Of a stretch of 64,000 nt of DNA, positions 21,767 through 32,177 are shown one piece after another. The stretch spans positions 258,279,533 through 258,343,532 of the forward strand of contig NC_081410.1 in the NCBI RefSeq assembly GCF_030272615.1, given 5' to 3'. A model generated the notes under the pieces. The model saw nothing but the letters and a program-made list of their open reading frames with translations. It did no database searches and was not told the DNA's origin. Numbering within the stretch: the first letter of the stretch is position 1; each line of letters begins with the position of its first letter. The DNA is from Cryptomeria japonica (taxonomy: Eukaryota > Streptophyta > Pinopsida > Cupressales > Cupressaceae). Both the position numbers and the translations under genes were made by a program.

Positions 21767-24700
21767 ATGTTGAAAAGATCTTCCCATTTTCATGAAAATG
21801 ACTATCCCGGATATTCCCATTTCTATCCATTCACGTTCCCCATATCCGCACTTTCCATTTCCATCATTTCCCGCAAGTCAAAATCCCATTTTTCATCCGT
21901 TTCTCCATTTTCGAATTTACAAGTATACTTGTATTCGGGTTTTAAAATCCCGATTGCATGTATGTACTTTCCAACTTGTATACTTGCGAAAATTCCCCCA
22001 AGATCCGAAATTGGTCAAAGTCAAGATTTTCCCATTTCTACATGTCTTCTCTCTTCTTCTCACAAAACCGTGAAATTCAGAGATCGAAGTTTTACCCATT
22101 TGAAAAAAGAAAGAATGATATTTGCAGCTGATTATGATGTGGCCTTAACCCTTTTAAGTCTTCATCACAGCATTCCAGGTTCGCAATCAATGTCAGATTT
22201 GCCGGCATCGCCAACTCCAAAGAAAATGAAATACAAATATGATAAATACCAGAATGAGGTTACACCTTCCCAGGTCTCCTCGCCATTGGATCGCATCAAG
22301 GACACAGAAATAGGGCATGTTGATATGGCAGAATTCATTCACAGGGTAGAAGATCCACAGGATAACAACTTGCAGCGGCTGTTGGACAGCCATATCCATC
22401 ATGCGTCTTCTTTCCCAGTGGCTGCCCTAGAACCTGAATTTGTTCTTGCATGCGCCCATCATTTTGACAAAGAGTCAAGAGTCATAAAAAATGATGATGG
22501 TGAAGCCATAATTCGTCTTGATGCGGATACAATCGAGAAGGTCTTCAAAATACCTCCTGCACCTGTTTACATGGAAATCACCAAAGAAAGTGCAGCAGAG
22601 TATTATGTGAAAAGAGAAAAAGATTGCAAGCGCCACATCAATAGGTGGATTCATGAGCCACGTCCTTCCTTCTCAAGATGGGCAAAGTTGTACCGTTGTG
22701 ATTTCAAGTGGGAGATAGGAGACACCATCACTCTTCTCAGCAGAATGTTAGGCCTTGAGCACTCTAATGTCTTTGAGCCATGGATGTATCAATTCATCAT
22801 GTTCATACGGCAGTCGCATCACATTTCATGGGGTGAAATCATCAGCGATGCTTTGTGCGAACAACTTGCAGCGGTTCCTACCACTATGACCTTCTTTATG
22901 AATTCTTATTTGGTATATTTAGCAGCATCACTTAGACACTTTCCAGGTCTTTCTACCAAGGGTGATCGCTCTCTCATACCAGTTTGGGAATATTATGACC
23001 AGCTGCCTTTGAAACCTAGCAGACTACATTTTAGAAGAGTCCAAGACGCATTCTTTGGATATTTTATGTGTCAGTTTGACATGGATCTCAGAAATAAGCG
23101 AGTATCAGATGAGGCATGGGTCAAGGTATCTGAGTATGGGTGCTTATTCCTGCAATTTCCCACCTTCACCTACATGAGGATTGGGTGCTATGATGGACAA
23201 CCATACATGCTACCAAGATACCCGACCGATAGGATAATTCTTATGGAGTTGGGTAGACAGATTATGGCTGTTCATACTCTTCAGTCTGCTAGACACAAGG
23301 TTGGAATGGGGATCTCCAGCACAAATCCGTTGAAAATTGGTCGATACTCCCTTGTCACATCTGTGAAGGCTAAGGCCATGGAGGTTGAATTGCAGGAAAT
23401 CAAGCTTAAGAGGTTCAAACCTAGAGCTGATTTTGATTATAGAGGTATGAAGGAAAAGATCAAAAAATCCTTTGTACATGTTCATCGCATTGAAGACATC
23501 TGGGCAGATCTCCGCACAGAAGCTGAAGTCCTGAAGATGGATTACTGCAGGCTCACTATTGAGCAAATTGTTGACTTGAACTTGGCAGATATCCCACAAG
23601 GGATGATTGATGATGGGCGTATACTTGATCCTGAATACACTTCACGGAGGGTTGAGGAAGCTCCACTTCCTTTGATCCAATGGTCACATAAAGAGTGCGT
23701 CTCCATTCTTGACAGATTTCAGCCTATCTTGGCCAACACTAACGCATGGTTGAAAAGCAATGCTGTTAGACTTATCAAAATCAAGGTTGGTAAAGAAGAT
23801 GATTCTACAGGGCCTCTTGGACGAAAGTCTGAGATTCAGATTGATAATAAGGAGGGTGCTTCATCTTCAAGCACAAGGATCAAGTTACGAGTTAGTCGTG
23901 CAGTAGTGCTTCCTCCTGAGGAGACAACTACTCGTGGGAAGGAGAAATCACGGTTCCATGTTCGGGTGATCGATCTGGATAATCCAGAAGAGGGGCAGCA
24001 ATCTGATGATGCGCCTAAGTCTCCAGTTTCAGACACGCCTCATGAGGTCATTCCTCCAGTTTCTATTGAGACGCCTCTTTCTCCCCCTGATTTGCTCATT
24101 GATGAGTCTCCTCAGAACGCAGTTCCCATTTCAGCATACGGGCCTTCTCCTGAGCAACAACGAGAAAGTGTGTTGGAAGTTCCTGAAGATAATCCCACTT
24201 GCATTCAGTTATCAGAAATTGATACTTCCACTTCTGGTTTTGAAGAATTCATGAGGCAATCTTCATGTCCGTTGGTAACTGAGCAAAACATAGTCGCTAT
24301 TCAAACAGATATTCCTCCCAGGGTGACCACAGTGATTCAAACAGAAACTGCTTCTCCTTTGCCTACAGCTGTTACAGGAAGTGAGTTGATGACTTTGCCT
24401 CCATGGCTTAGTTCTTTCACCCCGAAAAGAAAGAAGAAAGAGATCTCACCTGATGCCTTCGACTACCAGCAACTCAAACAGTCCAGATCCAAAGTTGCTA
24501 AGAAGGCGAAGACTATTTCCAGGGTAACTGTTGATAGCAACAAGATGAAAGTAGCTGAAATTGTGGAACCTATTGCAGATAAACCACTTGATGAAATGTC
24601 AGCTGCTGATTATAAGGTTACAAGGGTAGAATTGGGCAAGCAAACACATGAAGTCATTAAACATGATGCTCAGTTTTCTGTTGCTTCACTAGTGCAAAGG

Positions 24701-25546
24701 TGTGACGATCTTCTTGCAAAGAAAGACAAGCTAGAAGAAGAAAACCGACAGCTCATGGCAGCCATCAATAAAATCACAAAACCTGCTGCTGAAGGGAGTA
24801 ACTCCATAGGTTCTTCCGGTTCCCAAGAATCGATTCGTGGAGTAGAAAGGGCTGCTCAAAAAGTACAAGCACTGGATTCCTGGATTGATCACCTTCATGA
24901 TCAATGCGTGCAAGTGATAAAAGACATTTTTCAAATAATGTCTAAGCTGGAAACCATTGAGGAGAAATTGGATCAGACTTCTAGCACTTTCAAAAAGAAT
25001 CTGGAAAGTGTTGAGAAAAGTCTGGCAATCTGGCGTACCATGCCCCAACAACAGCTGAGTATTTTGCAGGAGCACACCATCATCTCTTCCAGGGTCATGT
25101 ACTTGGAATATGAGGAACTCATGGAAAACAAAACCCTTGTTCTTAAGTCCCTCATCGAAGAGATCAGTGATGCAAGGAGATTCCGGAATGAAGTTTATCA
25201 AGGTATTGTCTCACATTGTGAAAGGGCCTCTTGCAATATAGTAAGTCAGGATGGAGAGCTAATTCCAGAAGAAGAAGTTCTTGCGGACTTACAGATGAGG
25301 ATTCATGGTGAATGGAGGAGTGAACAATTCTCGGCAGTTTCAATTCAAGCATTGATGAAACATCAAGCCTTTTTGCATGAGATCCAGTCCATCCTGGATA
25401 GAGACAATTCCGCGCTCCTCCGCTGTCACGACACTATTGTGAAGACTATGGTAGTTGCTAAGAACACTCATGAACCGAATCCCGAGGAACTACAAGCGAG
25501 CATCCGGAAATTTCAAGGATTCATGTCTTCACAAAAGGCAACCTAA
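21767..25546 (+). CDS. LTR-encoded protein of unknown function, up to 1259 aa (U3 ORF of X2)
   Basis: A single uninterrupted frame. The first codons overlap leader sequence that is also present, non-coding, in X1 (10830-10960), so translation probably starts at ATG 22115 or 22190; the full open frame is given. Residues about 215-660 form a globular region with FVLACAHHFD (about 223), NVFEPWMYQFI (about 335), NSYLVYLAASLRHFPGL (about 380) and FPTFTYMRI then PRYPTDRIILMELGRQI (about 465-500). An acidic, Pro/Ser-rich linker follows (about 700-880), then the basic patch PKRKKK (about 886), and coiled-coil-like helices (about 985-1180). All blocks recur, diverged, in the Y2 LTR. The function is unknown. 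The helical middle block loosely resembles plant transposon-associated domains, a weak inference. It lies in U3, upstream of the LTR TATA box. Confidence 0.8.
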   Translation: MLKRSSHFHENDYPGYSHFYPFTFPISALSISIISRKSKSHFSSVSPFSNLQVYLYSGFKIPIACMYFPTCILAKIPPRSEIGQSQDFPISTCLLSSSHKTVKFRDRSFTHLKKERMIFAADYDVALTLLSLHHSIPGSQSMSDLPASPTPKKMKYKYDKYQNEVTPSQVSSPLDRIKDTEIGHVDMAEFIHRVEDPQDNNLQRLLDSHIHHASSFPVAALEPEFVLACAHHFDKESRVIKNDDGEAIIRLDADTIEKVFKIPPAPVYMEITKESAAEYYVKREKDCKRHINRWIHEPRPSFSRWAKLYRCDFKWEIGDTITLLSRMLGLEHSNVFEPWMYQFIMFIRQSHHISWGEIISDALCEQLAAVPTTMTFFMNSYLVYLAASLRHFPGLSTKGDRSLIPVWEYYDQLPLKPSRLHFRRVQDAFFGYFMCQFDMDLRNKRVSDEAWVKVSEYGCLFLQFPTFTYMRIGCYDGQPYMLPRYPTDRIILMELGRQIMAVHTLQSARHKVGMGISSTNPLKIGRYSLVTSVKAKAMEVELQEIKLKRFKPRADFDYRGMKEKIKKSFVHVHRIEDIWADLRTEAEVLKMDYCRLTIEQIVDLNLADIPQGMIDDGRILDPEYTSRRVEEAPLPLIQWSHKECVSILDRFQPILANTNAWLKSNAVRLIKIKVGKEDDSTGPLGRKSEIQIDNKEGASSSSTRIKLRVSRAVVLPPEETTTRGKEKSRFHVRVIDLDNPEEGQQSDDAPKSPVSDTPHEVIPPVSIETPLSPPDLLIDESPQNAVPISAYGPSPEQQRESVLEVPEDNPTCIQLSEIDTSTSGFEEFMRQSSCPLVTEQNIVAIQTDIPPRVTTVIQTETASPLPTAVTGSELMTLPPWLSSFTPKRKKKEISPDAFDYQQLKQSRSKVAKKAKTISRVTVDSNKMKVAEIVEPIADKPLDEMSAADYKVTRVELGKQTHEVIKHDAQFSVASLVQRCDDLLAKKDKLEEENRQLMAAINKITKPAAEGSNSIGSSGSQESIRGVERAAQKVQALDSWIDHLHDQCVQVIKDIFQIMSKLETIEEKLDQTSSTFKKNLESVEKSLAIWRTMPQQQLSILQEHTIISSRVMYLEYEELMENKTLVLKSLIEEISDARRFRNEVYQGIVSHCERASCNIVSQDGELIPEEEVLADLQMRIHGEWRSEQFSAVSIQALMKHQAFLHEIQSILDRDNSALLRCHDTIVKTMVVAKNTHEPNPEELQASIRKFQGFMSSQKAT

Positions 25547-25855
25547 GTGTTTTTCAACACTTAGTTGAATTTTCTCTCTTTCGTAATCTTTAGTTGTAAT
25601 TTCGTTTTGACAAGTTACATGTAAAAGTAATTTTTGTAAAATACAAGTTACACATTACTTGTACTTTTGTAATTACATGTAAGGCAACTACAAGTTATGT
25701 CCGATTAGGACTGTAGTTGGAATAAGTCTTAGTTAGTTAGAGTGACTCTTAGTTAATTAATGAAGTCTCAGTTATTTATTGAAGGAGTCTTGGTGGTTGA
25801 GAGAATCTCTCAAGTTAGTTATGATCCTCCCACCTTTTTCTCAAGGCTCCTCTTC

Positions 25856-25863
25856 TATAAATA
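25856..25863 (+). promoter_or_regulatory. TATA box of X2
   Basis: TATAAATA in the context TCTTCTATAAATACTTGAG, conserved in X1. It lies 310 bases after the ORF stop and about 800 bases before the LTR end, so the ORF is in U3 and the motif array in R-U5. Confidence 0.7.
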
Positions 25864-25934
25864 CTTGAGAAGTCCATTGTAAATATATCTTTTGGGAAAG
25901 CAAGCAAAAACTCTGCCAAATTTACAGCAAGAAG

Positions 25935-26400
25935 TCTTTGAGCTTATGTATGTGGATTGAAAGTTTTTGAAGAAATAATAAAGAAGGACTACTCAAGTTT
26001 TGAGTCTTTGAGCTACATGTTTGAGTTTGAATCTTTTATTTCTTCTATGCCAAGTGTTTCTAAAGGAGCTTAGTCCAATCTGATTTGAAGTCTTTGAGCT
26101 GCAAGTAGAGAAGATTAATTAAAATAGGAAAATCTCTAGAAGGAGCAGCAAGTCTTTGAGCATGCGTCTATTCTTGAGGAAAATTACTGTTTGATAAGAA
26201 ATAGCAGCAAGTCTTTGAGCTTGCATTAATTCTTGTCTTTGTGTTAAAAGAATAGATTATTTCAGTCTTTGAGCTGTTATCTTTTATTCGTTGTAAAATT
26301 TAGTATAGCTAAGGGTAGATAGGACTTCCAATAGTCAAGTCTTTGAGCTTGATATTGCTGTCCCGTCCCGAAGGAAGTGACGGGAGTCTTTGAGCTTTCA
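25935..26400 (+). repeat. eight interspersed AGTCTTTGAGCT motifs in X2 R-U5
   Basis: Copies lie near 25935, 26006, 26090, 26150, 26210, 26264, 26336 and 26384, usually extended as AAGTCTTTGAGCTTGC. Sequence between copies is diverged, while the 12-base core is nearly invariant and the count matches X1. Confidence 0.8.
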
Positions 26401-26837
26401 GGAAACTTCACTTCCTTTCTCTCATTTTACTTGAAAGTGGTTACTGTTGTTATTCAATCGCTATCCCTTTTCTGTGAAGAGAAAAAGGATATTGTCTTTC
26501 TTGAAAAAAAGAAGAAAGATTGCTGTCCCATCCAATTTTATTTTCCAAGTTGTAGTTAGATAGGGGGAGCCTTCCCTTAATTAGGAGAGTTTTTACTCGT
26601 GTGCTGTAGTTGAAACCACAATTTTGTATATTTCCCCAAGTGTACAAAATTTTCAACCAACACATTACTAATGATAATGGTGGCCAAAACCATTGTGTTG
26701 AATAAATAGAAGATTTTGTCAATAAAGTGATTTTCAAAAATCTAAAGCAATTTGACTTGCAAACTTTGTCAAATCCTCTAAAACATGGCAAACGTTATTA
26801 GAGCCTTTGAAAGTTGTTGAAGCCTCATGACTATGAT

Positions 26838-28416
26838 TATAATATCCCCTTTTCCACTCTAGTTTGTTTTGCGGACTGTTGGCCAATCCCAAAACCCGTT
26901 GGTCAGTCAGAGGCAGAATTAGGGTTTCCTATTTTTCTAGGAGGATGTTTTGGCAATTTTGGTGGCTTGCATGTTGGAGTTTTACAGTTTTTATTATGGA
27001 TTCCTTCTGGGTTTTCAGAAAGCTTCGCAATGATGGTACGTGCATGGCAATCAGTGGATTTTGATATACTTACTATTTTTAGTAAGTGGGGGCGAAGACA
27101 ACTTATATTTTTGGGTTTTTTGGGTTTTCAGAGAGCTACGCGATGGTGGGACATGCAATTGAATCTGAGGACTTTTCCAGACTTACTATTTTTAGTAAGT
27201 TGTGATGGCTGCTCAGATTGTGCTTAGAATGCATTTGGACACACTATTTTAGCAATATGCTATTTTTAGTAAGTTCTATTTTTGGCAGGTTTCAGTGGTC
27301 CAGTTTAGAGGTTATTTCTGGCAGTGCAGTTTTCAGTACTTTTGGCCTTCAGTTCACTATGGCAGTTGTTCAACTCATGGGAAATGTATTTTTAATATTT
27401 TTAAATGCCCCCTTGGCCTAGGCGTATGACTTATGTACTTCTAGTTATGACTTAAGGGGACAACTTGAGGTGATAAAGTATTATTTTATGTCATATGGTT
27501 GGGCGATATATTGTTGAGGAAAAGTATTTTATAAAGTGAAATATTAATATGGCAAGATGGACACCTTATGGGAAATAAGTTAATTTTATAATATATTTCA
27601 CTTATCTACCTTGGATGCCATATTATTATTTTATTCATTTTTATAAAGTATATTTGCTTCTATGTGAAGGTCAACTTGGAAAGGAGGGGAAATGAAATCC
27701 AAATTTCAAATTAAGGTGAAATTAGTGTACATTTGGGTTTGGAATCCATTTGGAGGGAATGTGAATTTGAATTTGGAGACACCAAGGTTATAAATAAGAG
27801 TGTTGGGCTCTTGTTTTGGTATCCATGAATATTTTGTAATGAAGTGCTGCCGAATCTGTGCCAGACCTGTGCTTCGAAGTTGTGAGCTTCCTAGCTTGTA
27901 CCTTCTTCTATCTATTGAGATTGGAGCTTTAATGTACTGATAGCATCTTGCAAAGTTGTCCATTGTAAGGCTGTATTAGTAGTACTGAAACAATCCATTT
28001 CATTTTGCATTATAGTTTCTTGTATTGCCCACTGCATAAGTGGAAGAGGTTGGCTTCGCCGCCTACCTCTATTTCATATTGTACTCTTGTCCTCCCGCTA
28101 AATAAGTGGTTGAGTGATAGTTTTGTTATTTCTAGTCCTCTCGCTGAAAAGTGGTTGAGTGATAGTTTCGTTATTCCCAGACCTCCCACTAAAAAGTGGT
28201 AGAGTGATTGTCATTTGCTTAATCTCAGTCTTCTTGGCTTTGTTATTGGCTGGTTATACCGCCAAGTAGTTGTTTAATTTTCTAGTATTTCATTATCCCG
28301 TTGAAGTGGCTAGTCTAACCACCAACATGTATTGCTCTCAGTATTTCATCTTGTTAACACAAATGGGTGAGATTATTGTGTTTAAAAATTGAAAAAAAAC
28401 TAAGGGGGACATTTCA
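26838..28416 (+). mobile_element. 5' LTR of element B (family Z)
   Basis: It starts TATAATATCCCC (a mutated TGTAATGTCCCC) and ends GGGGGACATTTCA, 1579 bp. The TATA box TATAAATA is at 27789-27796. ACTTACTATTTTTAGTAAGT-type palindromes lie near 27067, 27180 and 27255. The tandem CC...GG hairpins are at 28025-28310. It is about 85-90% similar by eye to the 3' LTR at 32178-33205. Confidence 0.88.
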
Positions 28417-28417
28417 G

Positions 28418-28429
28418 TGGTATCAGAGC
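28418..28429 (+). promoter_or_regulatory. primer-binding site of element B
   Basis: TGGTATCAGAGC, initiator tRNA-Met type, one base after the LTR end, identical to that of element A. Confidence 0.9.
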
Positions 28430-28510
28430 AGAAGTTCCTGCCATCCCGTGCCTTCGCTACAGTTATGCAACCTTCTTTATAACTGAGAGAGAAAAAAGTT
28501 ACAGAATAAG

Positions 28511-29397
28511 ATGACTACGGAGAATTCTATATCTGAGTTGATACAAGAATTGGCCATGCTTATGAGAGATACTGACATTAAAAGGGCATACTCAACAAGT
28601 GCTGCAAAATCCAAATGTTTCGATGCGAAGGCTGCCTTGACATATGAAGAATGTGTGATAGAGCCCCAAAATACTCCCTCAAACTTGCATGTGATTGGAA
28701 ATAATGATGATTGGTTTGGTGAAAAGAACAAAACAGCAATTCAAAAGCCTAATTCAGATTCATTCAATGATAGTCTTGAGACTAATGAGTTCACTAATGA
28801 AGAGCATGTTGAAGGTAGTTTTGGTGGTGTTGTAGAATCAACTTATGAAAACTTTCATGGTGATGATGTTTATGGTGATTCGGATGAGTTCATATCTAAT
28901 CATGTTGAAGAGTTGGTGTTGATTTCCCACTTGTTGCTGTCCAAACTTCGCAAGAGTTTTCACAAGAGGATTTTATGATGAGTAAACAAGAAGACCTCTT
29001 TGGTATGCATGTCACTATCAATGATAAGGACAAAAATATGCCTATTCATGGTGAGCACATTGAAGGTAAAGATGATACAGTTTTCCGATCAGCTAGCATT
29101 GAAGACTCTTTACCACATTACGAAGTTGGTGACATGGGTGGTCTTGAGTTTGATTATCAAACTAATACCTTGGAGACAGATACTTATGAAGATGTCAGTT
29201 TTAGTGAGTTAGGAGATGGCCTCTTCAAAAGGTCAACACTCCAAGAGGAGTACAGTGAGCACTTTCCTTTTGATCAAAACAAACAACCCTTTAGCATTTG
29301 GGATCCAGGTGTGAAGGCAAGTAAGGACGACGAGGAAATAGTATGGGATGAATTTCCCTTTGATCCTGATGGGGCTCCAAAACAGATTGTGTTGTAA
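28511..29397 (+). CDS. element B ORFs 1 and 2, acidic proteins (155 and 140 aa)
   Basis: Two overlapping frames (28511-28978 and 28975-29397; the second starts four bases before the end of the first). Both are rich in Asp, Glu, Ser and Asn. The first begins MTTENSISELIQELAMLMRD, at the position where gag would start, about 80 bases after the PBS. The second contains the SIWDPGV block shared with element A. No zinc knuckle, protease or RT signature is seen. The overlap suggests one ancestral frame split by a frameshift. The function is unknown; in position it replaces gag in a non-autonomous element. Confidence 0.55.
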
Positions 29398-29447
29398 GCT
29401 ATGAAGAGGCCATTAGAGGAGAAGTTGTCTTTGGAAAAAGAGTTTGC

Positions 29448-29699
29448 TTGGCAAAAGACCATAATGACCCCTTTGAGATGGTTGCAACCACTAACGGAGA
29501 ATATGTTTCTGCAGAAACCTTTAGAACAGTGATCAACAATGACTCATTGATCAAGTTGGGGGCTACCACATCCTTTGATCAAGAGGAGATTGAGGAGGAT
29601 GTAGAGCTAGAGGACCATATGGTTCTTGATGATGGAAAGTTTAAAGAGGTTCTAAAATACAAATATGATTTACCTATTCATAAAGTTGGTGGTAAGTAA
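29448..29699 (+). pseudogene. element B ORF 3 fragment (83 codons), acidic
   Basis: A short acidic frame (EEIEEDVELEDHMVLDDGKF) that continues the composition of the preceding ORFs and is followed by stops up to 29898. It is most likely part of the same ancestral protein, broken by point mutations. Confidence 0.4.
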
Positions 29700-29898
29700 A
29701 AACTAGAAGATTTAGTAGAATCGGATCCTCTTTATGATATTGAGCGATTGTAGCTAGTGGGTGGTGAAGAAAAGGAGTCTTGGAGCAGTTTTGAGGACAG
29801 AAAAGGCAAGAAACAAGGTTCTAATTTTTAGTTACAGCCAATCACCAGTACACCACCTTTGCATGTTCACGAGTGGAAGGATAAATTCATGAGGTCCT

Positions 29899-31071
29899 TT
29901 GAGAATGAAGTGTGAGTTCTACCGTACACATAGTTTGATAGAACTCTATTGGAAGGCTCAAATTGAAGAGAGACGGAAAGGAGTTAAGAATGAAGTTGCT
30001 CTCCCTAATCTGCAACTAATCAAAGACTCTTTGGAGACATTAAAATCAGAGTGCATACAATTGATCGCAGGTCGTGATTATGCCATCGAATCTGCAAAGA
30101 AGATCCTTAGTGCTTTCCAAGGAAAAGAGAGGAAAATTGAAGAGCTTACCCTTGAGCTCGAGTCAACAAAGGACATGTTAGAAAATACTCAATTGGTTCT
30201 AATGGAAGTAGAAGATCAGTTTGCTGAATTCAAACTTTTCAGGGAGCAAGAGAATGCACAAAGTGGTAAAGAAATCAAGCATGTAATTGGTGAGCTTGAT
30301 AGTCTTCGAGAAGAGTTTGCTCTTGAGAACTTCACAAGTAAAACTAAAGTTGCATGTGCAGATTCAGATCAGCAAGTTGGAAGTGAGCAAGAGGAAAGGG
30401 ATGGCTTCCAGGTTCTTGATAACCCTCTCTTTGAAGTGGGTATTGAGGAAAGTTATGAAAACCTTCTCTTCGTGATGGATGATAAAACATGTGGTGAAGT
30501 GATTGAACATGAGACTGAGTATGGTTTTAAGTGTATGGATGATGTGATGTCAAACCATGAGGATGTGCCACGTTTTGTGAATAGTAATCTTCCGAGTCTA
30601 CATGATACTGAATGCATAAGTGGGGTTGAGGATGAAGACTCCACTTGGGAAGTGTTGAATCAAGATGATTTCAACATCTTTGGCATCAAGGTGTTGTCTA
30701 AACACAGTTTAGTAGTTGTCCAAGGTTTCATTGCAGCAGCAAAGAGTGAAGATTTCAGACTTGTTACTCATGAAGTAGGGGAGAAAGAAGGACCAGAATG
30801 TGGTGATTGCATGCTTGATAACCTATTCCTTGGGTTGAATAATAATAAGGCTCATACTAGTCCATTTTGGGAGTTGGATTTGAGGACAACATTTGTTCCA
30901 TACTCCAATGTTGTTGAAGCTTTCATGGTTAGACTTCAAGGGTTCACTAAAGGAGACATCAATTTCTTAAGTATGCACTTGATCCTTACTAGCACTTGGG
31001 GATGTGTTGAGTTTTCTTTTCAGTGTGTTGAAAATCACTTTCGGTTGGGTATTCAGGCTCAAGATTGTTAA
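29899..31071 (+). CDS. element B ORF 4, 390 aa, coiled-coil acidic protein
   Basis: Residues about 20-150 are predicted by eye as coiled coil (ERKIEELTLELESTKDMLEN, then VEDQFAEFKLFREQE). An acidic stretch follows with the DNPLF motif (about 175) and an NLPSLHD segment (about 230), and then a less charged C-terminal part (VVEAFMVRLQGFTKGDINFL, about 335-355). I do not recognise the family. The DNPLF segment links it to element A. It lies in the pol position of element B but has none of the RT, RNase H or integrase motifs. Confidence 0.55.
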   Translation: MRMKCEFYRTHSLIELYWKAQIEERRKGVKNEVALPNLQLIKDSLETLKSECIQLIAGRDYAIESAKKILSAFQGKERKIEELTLELESTKDMLENTQLVLMEVEDQFAEFKLFREQENAQSGKEIKHVIGELDSLREEFALENFTSKTKVACADSDQQVGSEQEERDGFQVLDNPLFEVGIEESYENLLFVMDDKTCGEVIEHETEYGFKCMDDVMSNHEDVPRFVNSNLPSLHDTECISGVEDEDSTWEVLNQDDFNIFGIKVLSKHSLVVVQGFIAAAKSEDFRLVTHEVGEKEGPECGDCMLDNLFLGLNNNKAHTSPFWELDLRTTFVPYSNVVEAFMVRLQGFTKGDINFLSMHLILTSTWGCVEFSFQCVENHFRLGIQAQDC

Positions 31072-31080
31072 CATAGTCTG

Positions 31081-32001
31081 ATGGAGCTTATTACATGTGG
31101 AAAGAAGGATCTTTGGAGGGATAAGGAACAAATTTTCAGTCTTGATGGTGTTGTTCCCTTCTTTACCAGCCATTTGATGGTTCCCTTTTCTCATCAACTA
31201 GTGGATTGGGAGGATATTATAAGCAAAAGATGGTTCTATGTGGAGTTAGAGTCACTAGAGAGGATATTTCCATCTTTGGACGTGAGCAGATGTGTCGTTT
31301 TGGATGACGATTTCCTATGTGGCAGAAACTATTCATCTTCTTGGATGCTGATTTTCCTAAAATCAGATCTCAAGTCAATCATTTCAAACTTGGTGGGCTG
31401 CTGGTGTACTCTTTTTCAGACTTCACAGTCTCCTGGAAGGACGGGTTTATGGTCTCAGATGAGAGGTATGGCGAGTTGGGGCAATCAGTATCCATGTATG
31501 GGAAGTGTTCAAGCTTTAACTAGTGGTTATACTTATGCCCTCTCTTCTACTTATGATTGGGATAGTGAACCTTTGCTTTCTATGGTTCATCATTCTGAGG
31601 TGTTTGGAGTGGGAACTATAAGAGTTTTTAGAAGTCCCCATGGTTGTATCAAAATAATTCAATTGAGGCCTAGTAGATTCATGTGGAGTTATGGGGATGA
31701 GTTTGTTGAGCTCTTGCAAAGGATTGTTTTCCTCTTTGTAGGGAGATTTGGAGAAGTCACCTTTACAGTCATGGCTCTGCTTGACACCTTGGGGAGATAT
31801 GTTGTGGAAATTGATTGTGAGTTGAGTAGACTTTATTTCCTATTGCCTAGGTTTGTGATAAACAGTGGCATTGCTGATATTGATTACTCAGAGCTTTATG
31901 GGCATGAGATGCTGCATGATATTGATTTCAGTACTTCAAGATTTTTCAGTTTGAGTATCATGGATGGTAACATTTTGGAGTTACAAGGGAGGTTAGTGTA
32001 G
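31081..32001 (+). CDS. element B ORF 5, 306 aa, unknown
   Basis: It starts ten bases after the stop of ORF 4. It is less acidic than its neighbours and rich in Phe, Leu, Ser and Trp, with hydrophobic stretches such as VELLQRIVFLFVGRFGEVTF (about 220-240). No signal peptide is obvious and I do not recognise a family. Between its stop and the 3' LTR lies the gypsy-style 3' end LLEDKQFWEG and the polypurine tract. Its extent without stops in an old element suggests recent activity or constraint; a chance ORF cannot be excluded. Confidence 0.45.
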   Translation: MELITCGKKDLWRDKEQIFSLDGVVPFFTSHLMVPFSHQLVDWEDIISKRWFYVELESLERIFPSLDVSRCVVLDDDFLCGRNYSSSWMLIFLKSDLKSIISNLVGCWCTLFQTSQSPGRTGLWSQMRGMASWGNQYPCMGSVQALTSGYTYALSSTYDWDSEPLLSMVHHSEVFGVGTIRVFRSPHGCIKIIQLRPSRFMWSYGDEFVELLQRIVFLFVGRFGEVTFTVMALLDTLGRYVVEIDCELSRLYFLLPRFVINSGIADIDYSELYGHEMLHDIDFSTSRFFSLSIMDGNILELQGRLV

Positions 32002-32160
32002 TTTTGGTGTGATGTTTTCACTGATGTGATTAGAGTGGCACAACATCGGCATGGTGGGTTCTTCCTGAGACAGACATGGGACCCTGGGTTCATACTTGCT
32101 TTGGTGTGGATCAGTTTAAAATTTTCCGAAGTTGTGGTGGCATTGCTTGAGGACAAGCAA

Positions 32161-32177
32161 TTTTGGGAAGGGCGGAC
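32161..32177 (+). promoter_or_regulatory. polypurine tract of element B
   Basis: TTTTGGGAAGGGCGGAC directly before the 3' LTR, preceded by GCTTGAGGACAAGCAA. The same GCTTGAGGACAAG word precedes the 3' LTR of element C (near 58965). Confidence 0.7.

Larger units (their letters stand above)
20006..26662 (+). mobile_element. X2: giant LTR-like unit (solo LTR) carrying a long ORF
   Basis: It starts TGTTGTTGTCCTC and ends AACCAACA (6657 bp), flanked by CATTA at 20001-20005 and 26663-26667. There is no terminal direct repeat, PBS or pol inside, so it has the form of one LTR. From the left: a terminal hairpin (20013-20043), a 1.7-2.1 kb leader rich in short words (AACTTGTCATTT, AAAACCCGATTTT), the ORF, a TATA box at 25856-25863, then R-U5 of about 0.8 kb with eight AGTCTTTGAGCT motifs. 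X1 is a second, inverted copy with its own duplication, which supports both boundaries. Confidence 0.87.

Noticed and set aside
3896-26662. X1 and X2 as arms of one huge inverted-repeat transposon
   Set aside because: Each copy has its own distinct target-site duplication (AAGCA and CATTA), so they are separate insertions in opposite orientation.
20006-26662. X2 as a DNA transposon with the long ORF as transposase
   Set aside because: The ends are TG...CA with only trivial inverted repeats and a 5-bp duplication; the protein shows no DDE-type motif. A TATA box and LTR layout shared with Y2, which has gypsy genes, fit an LTR better.
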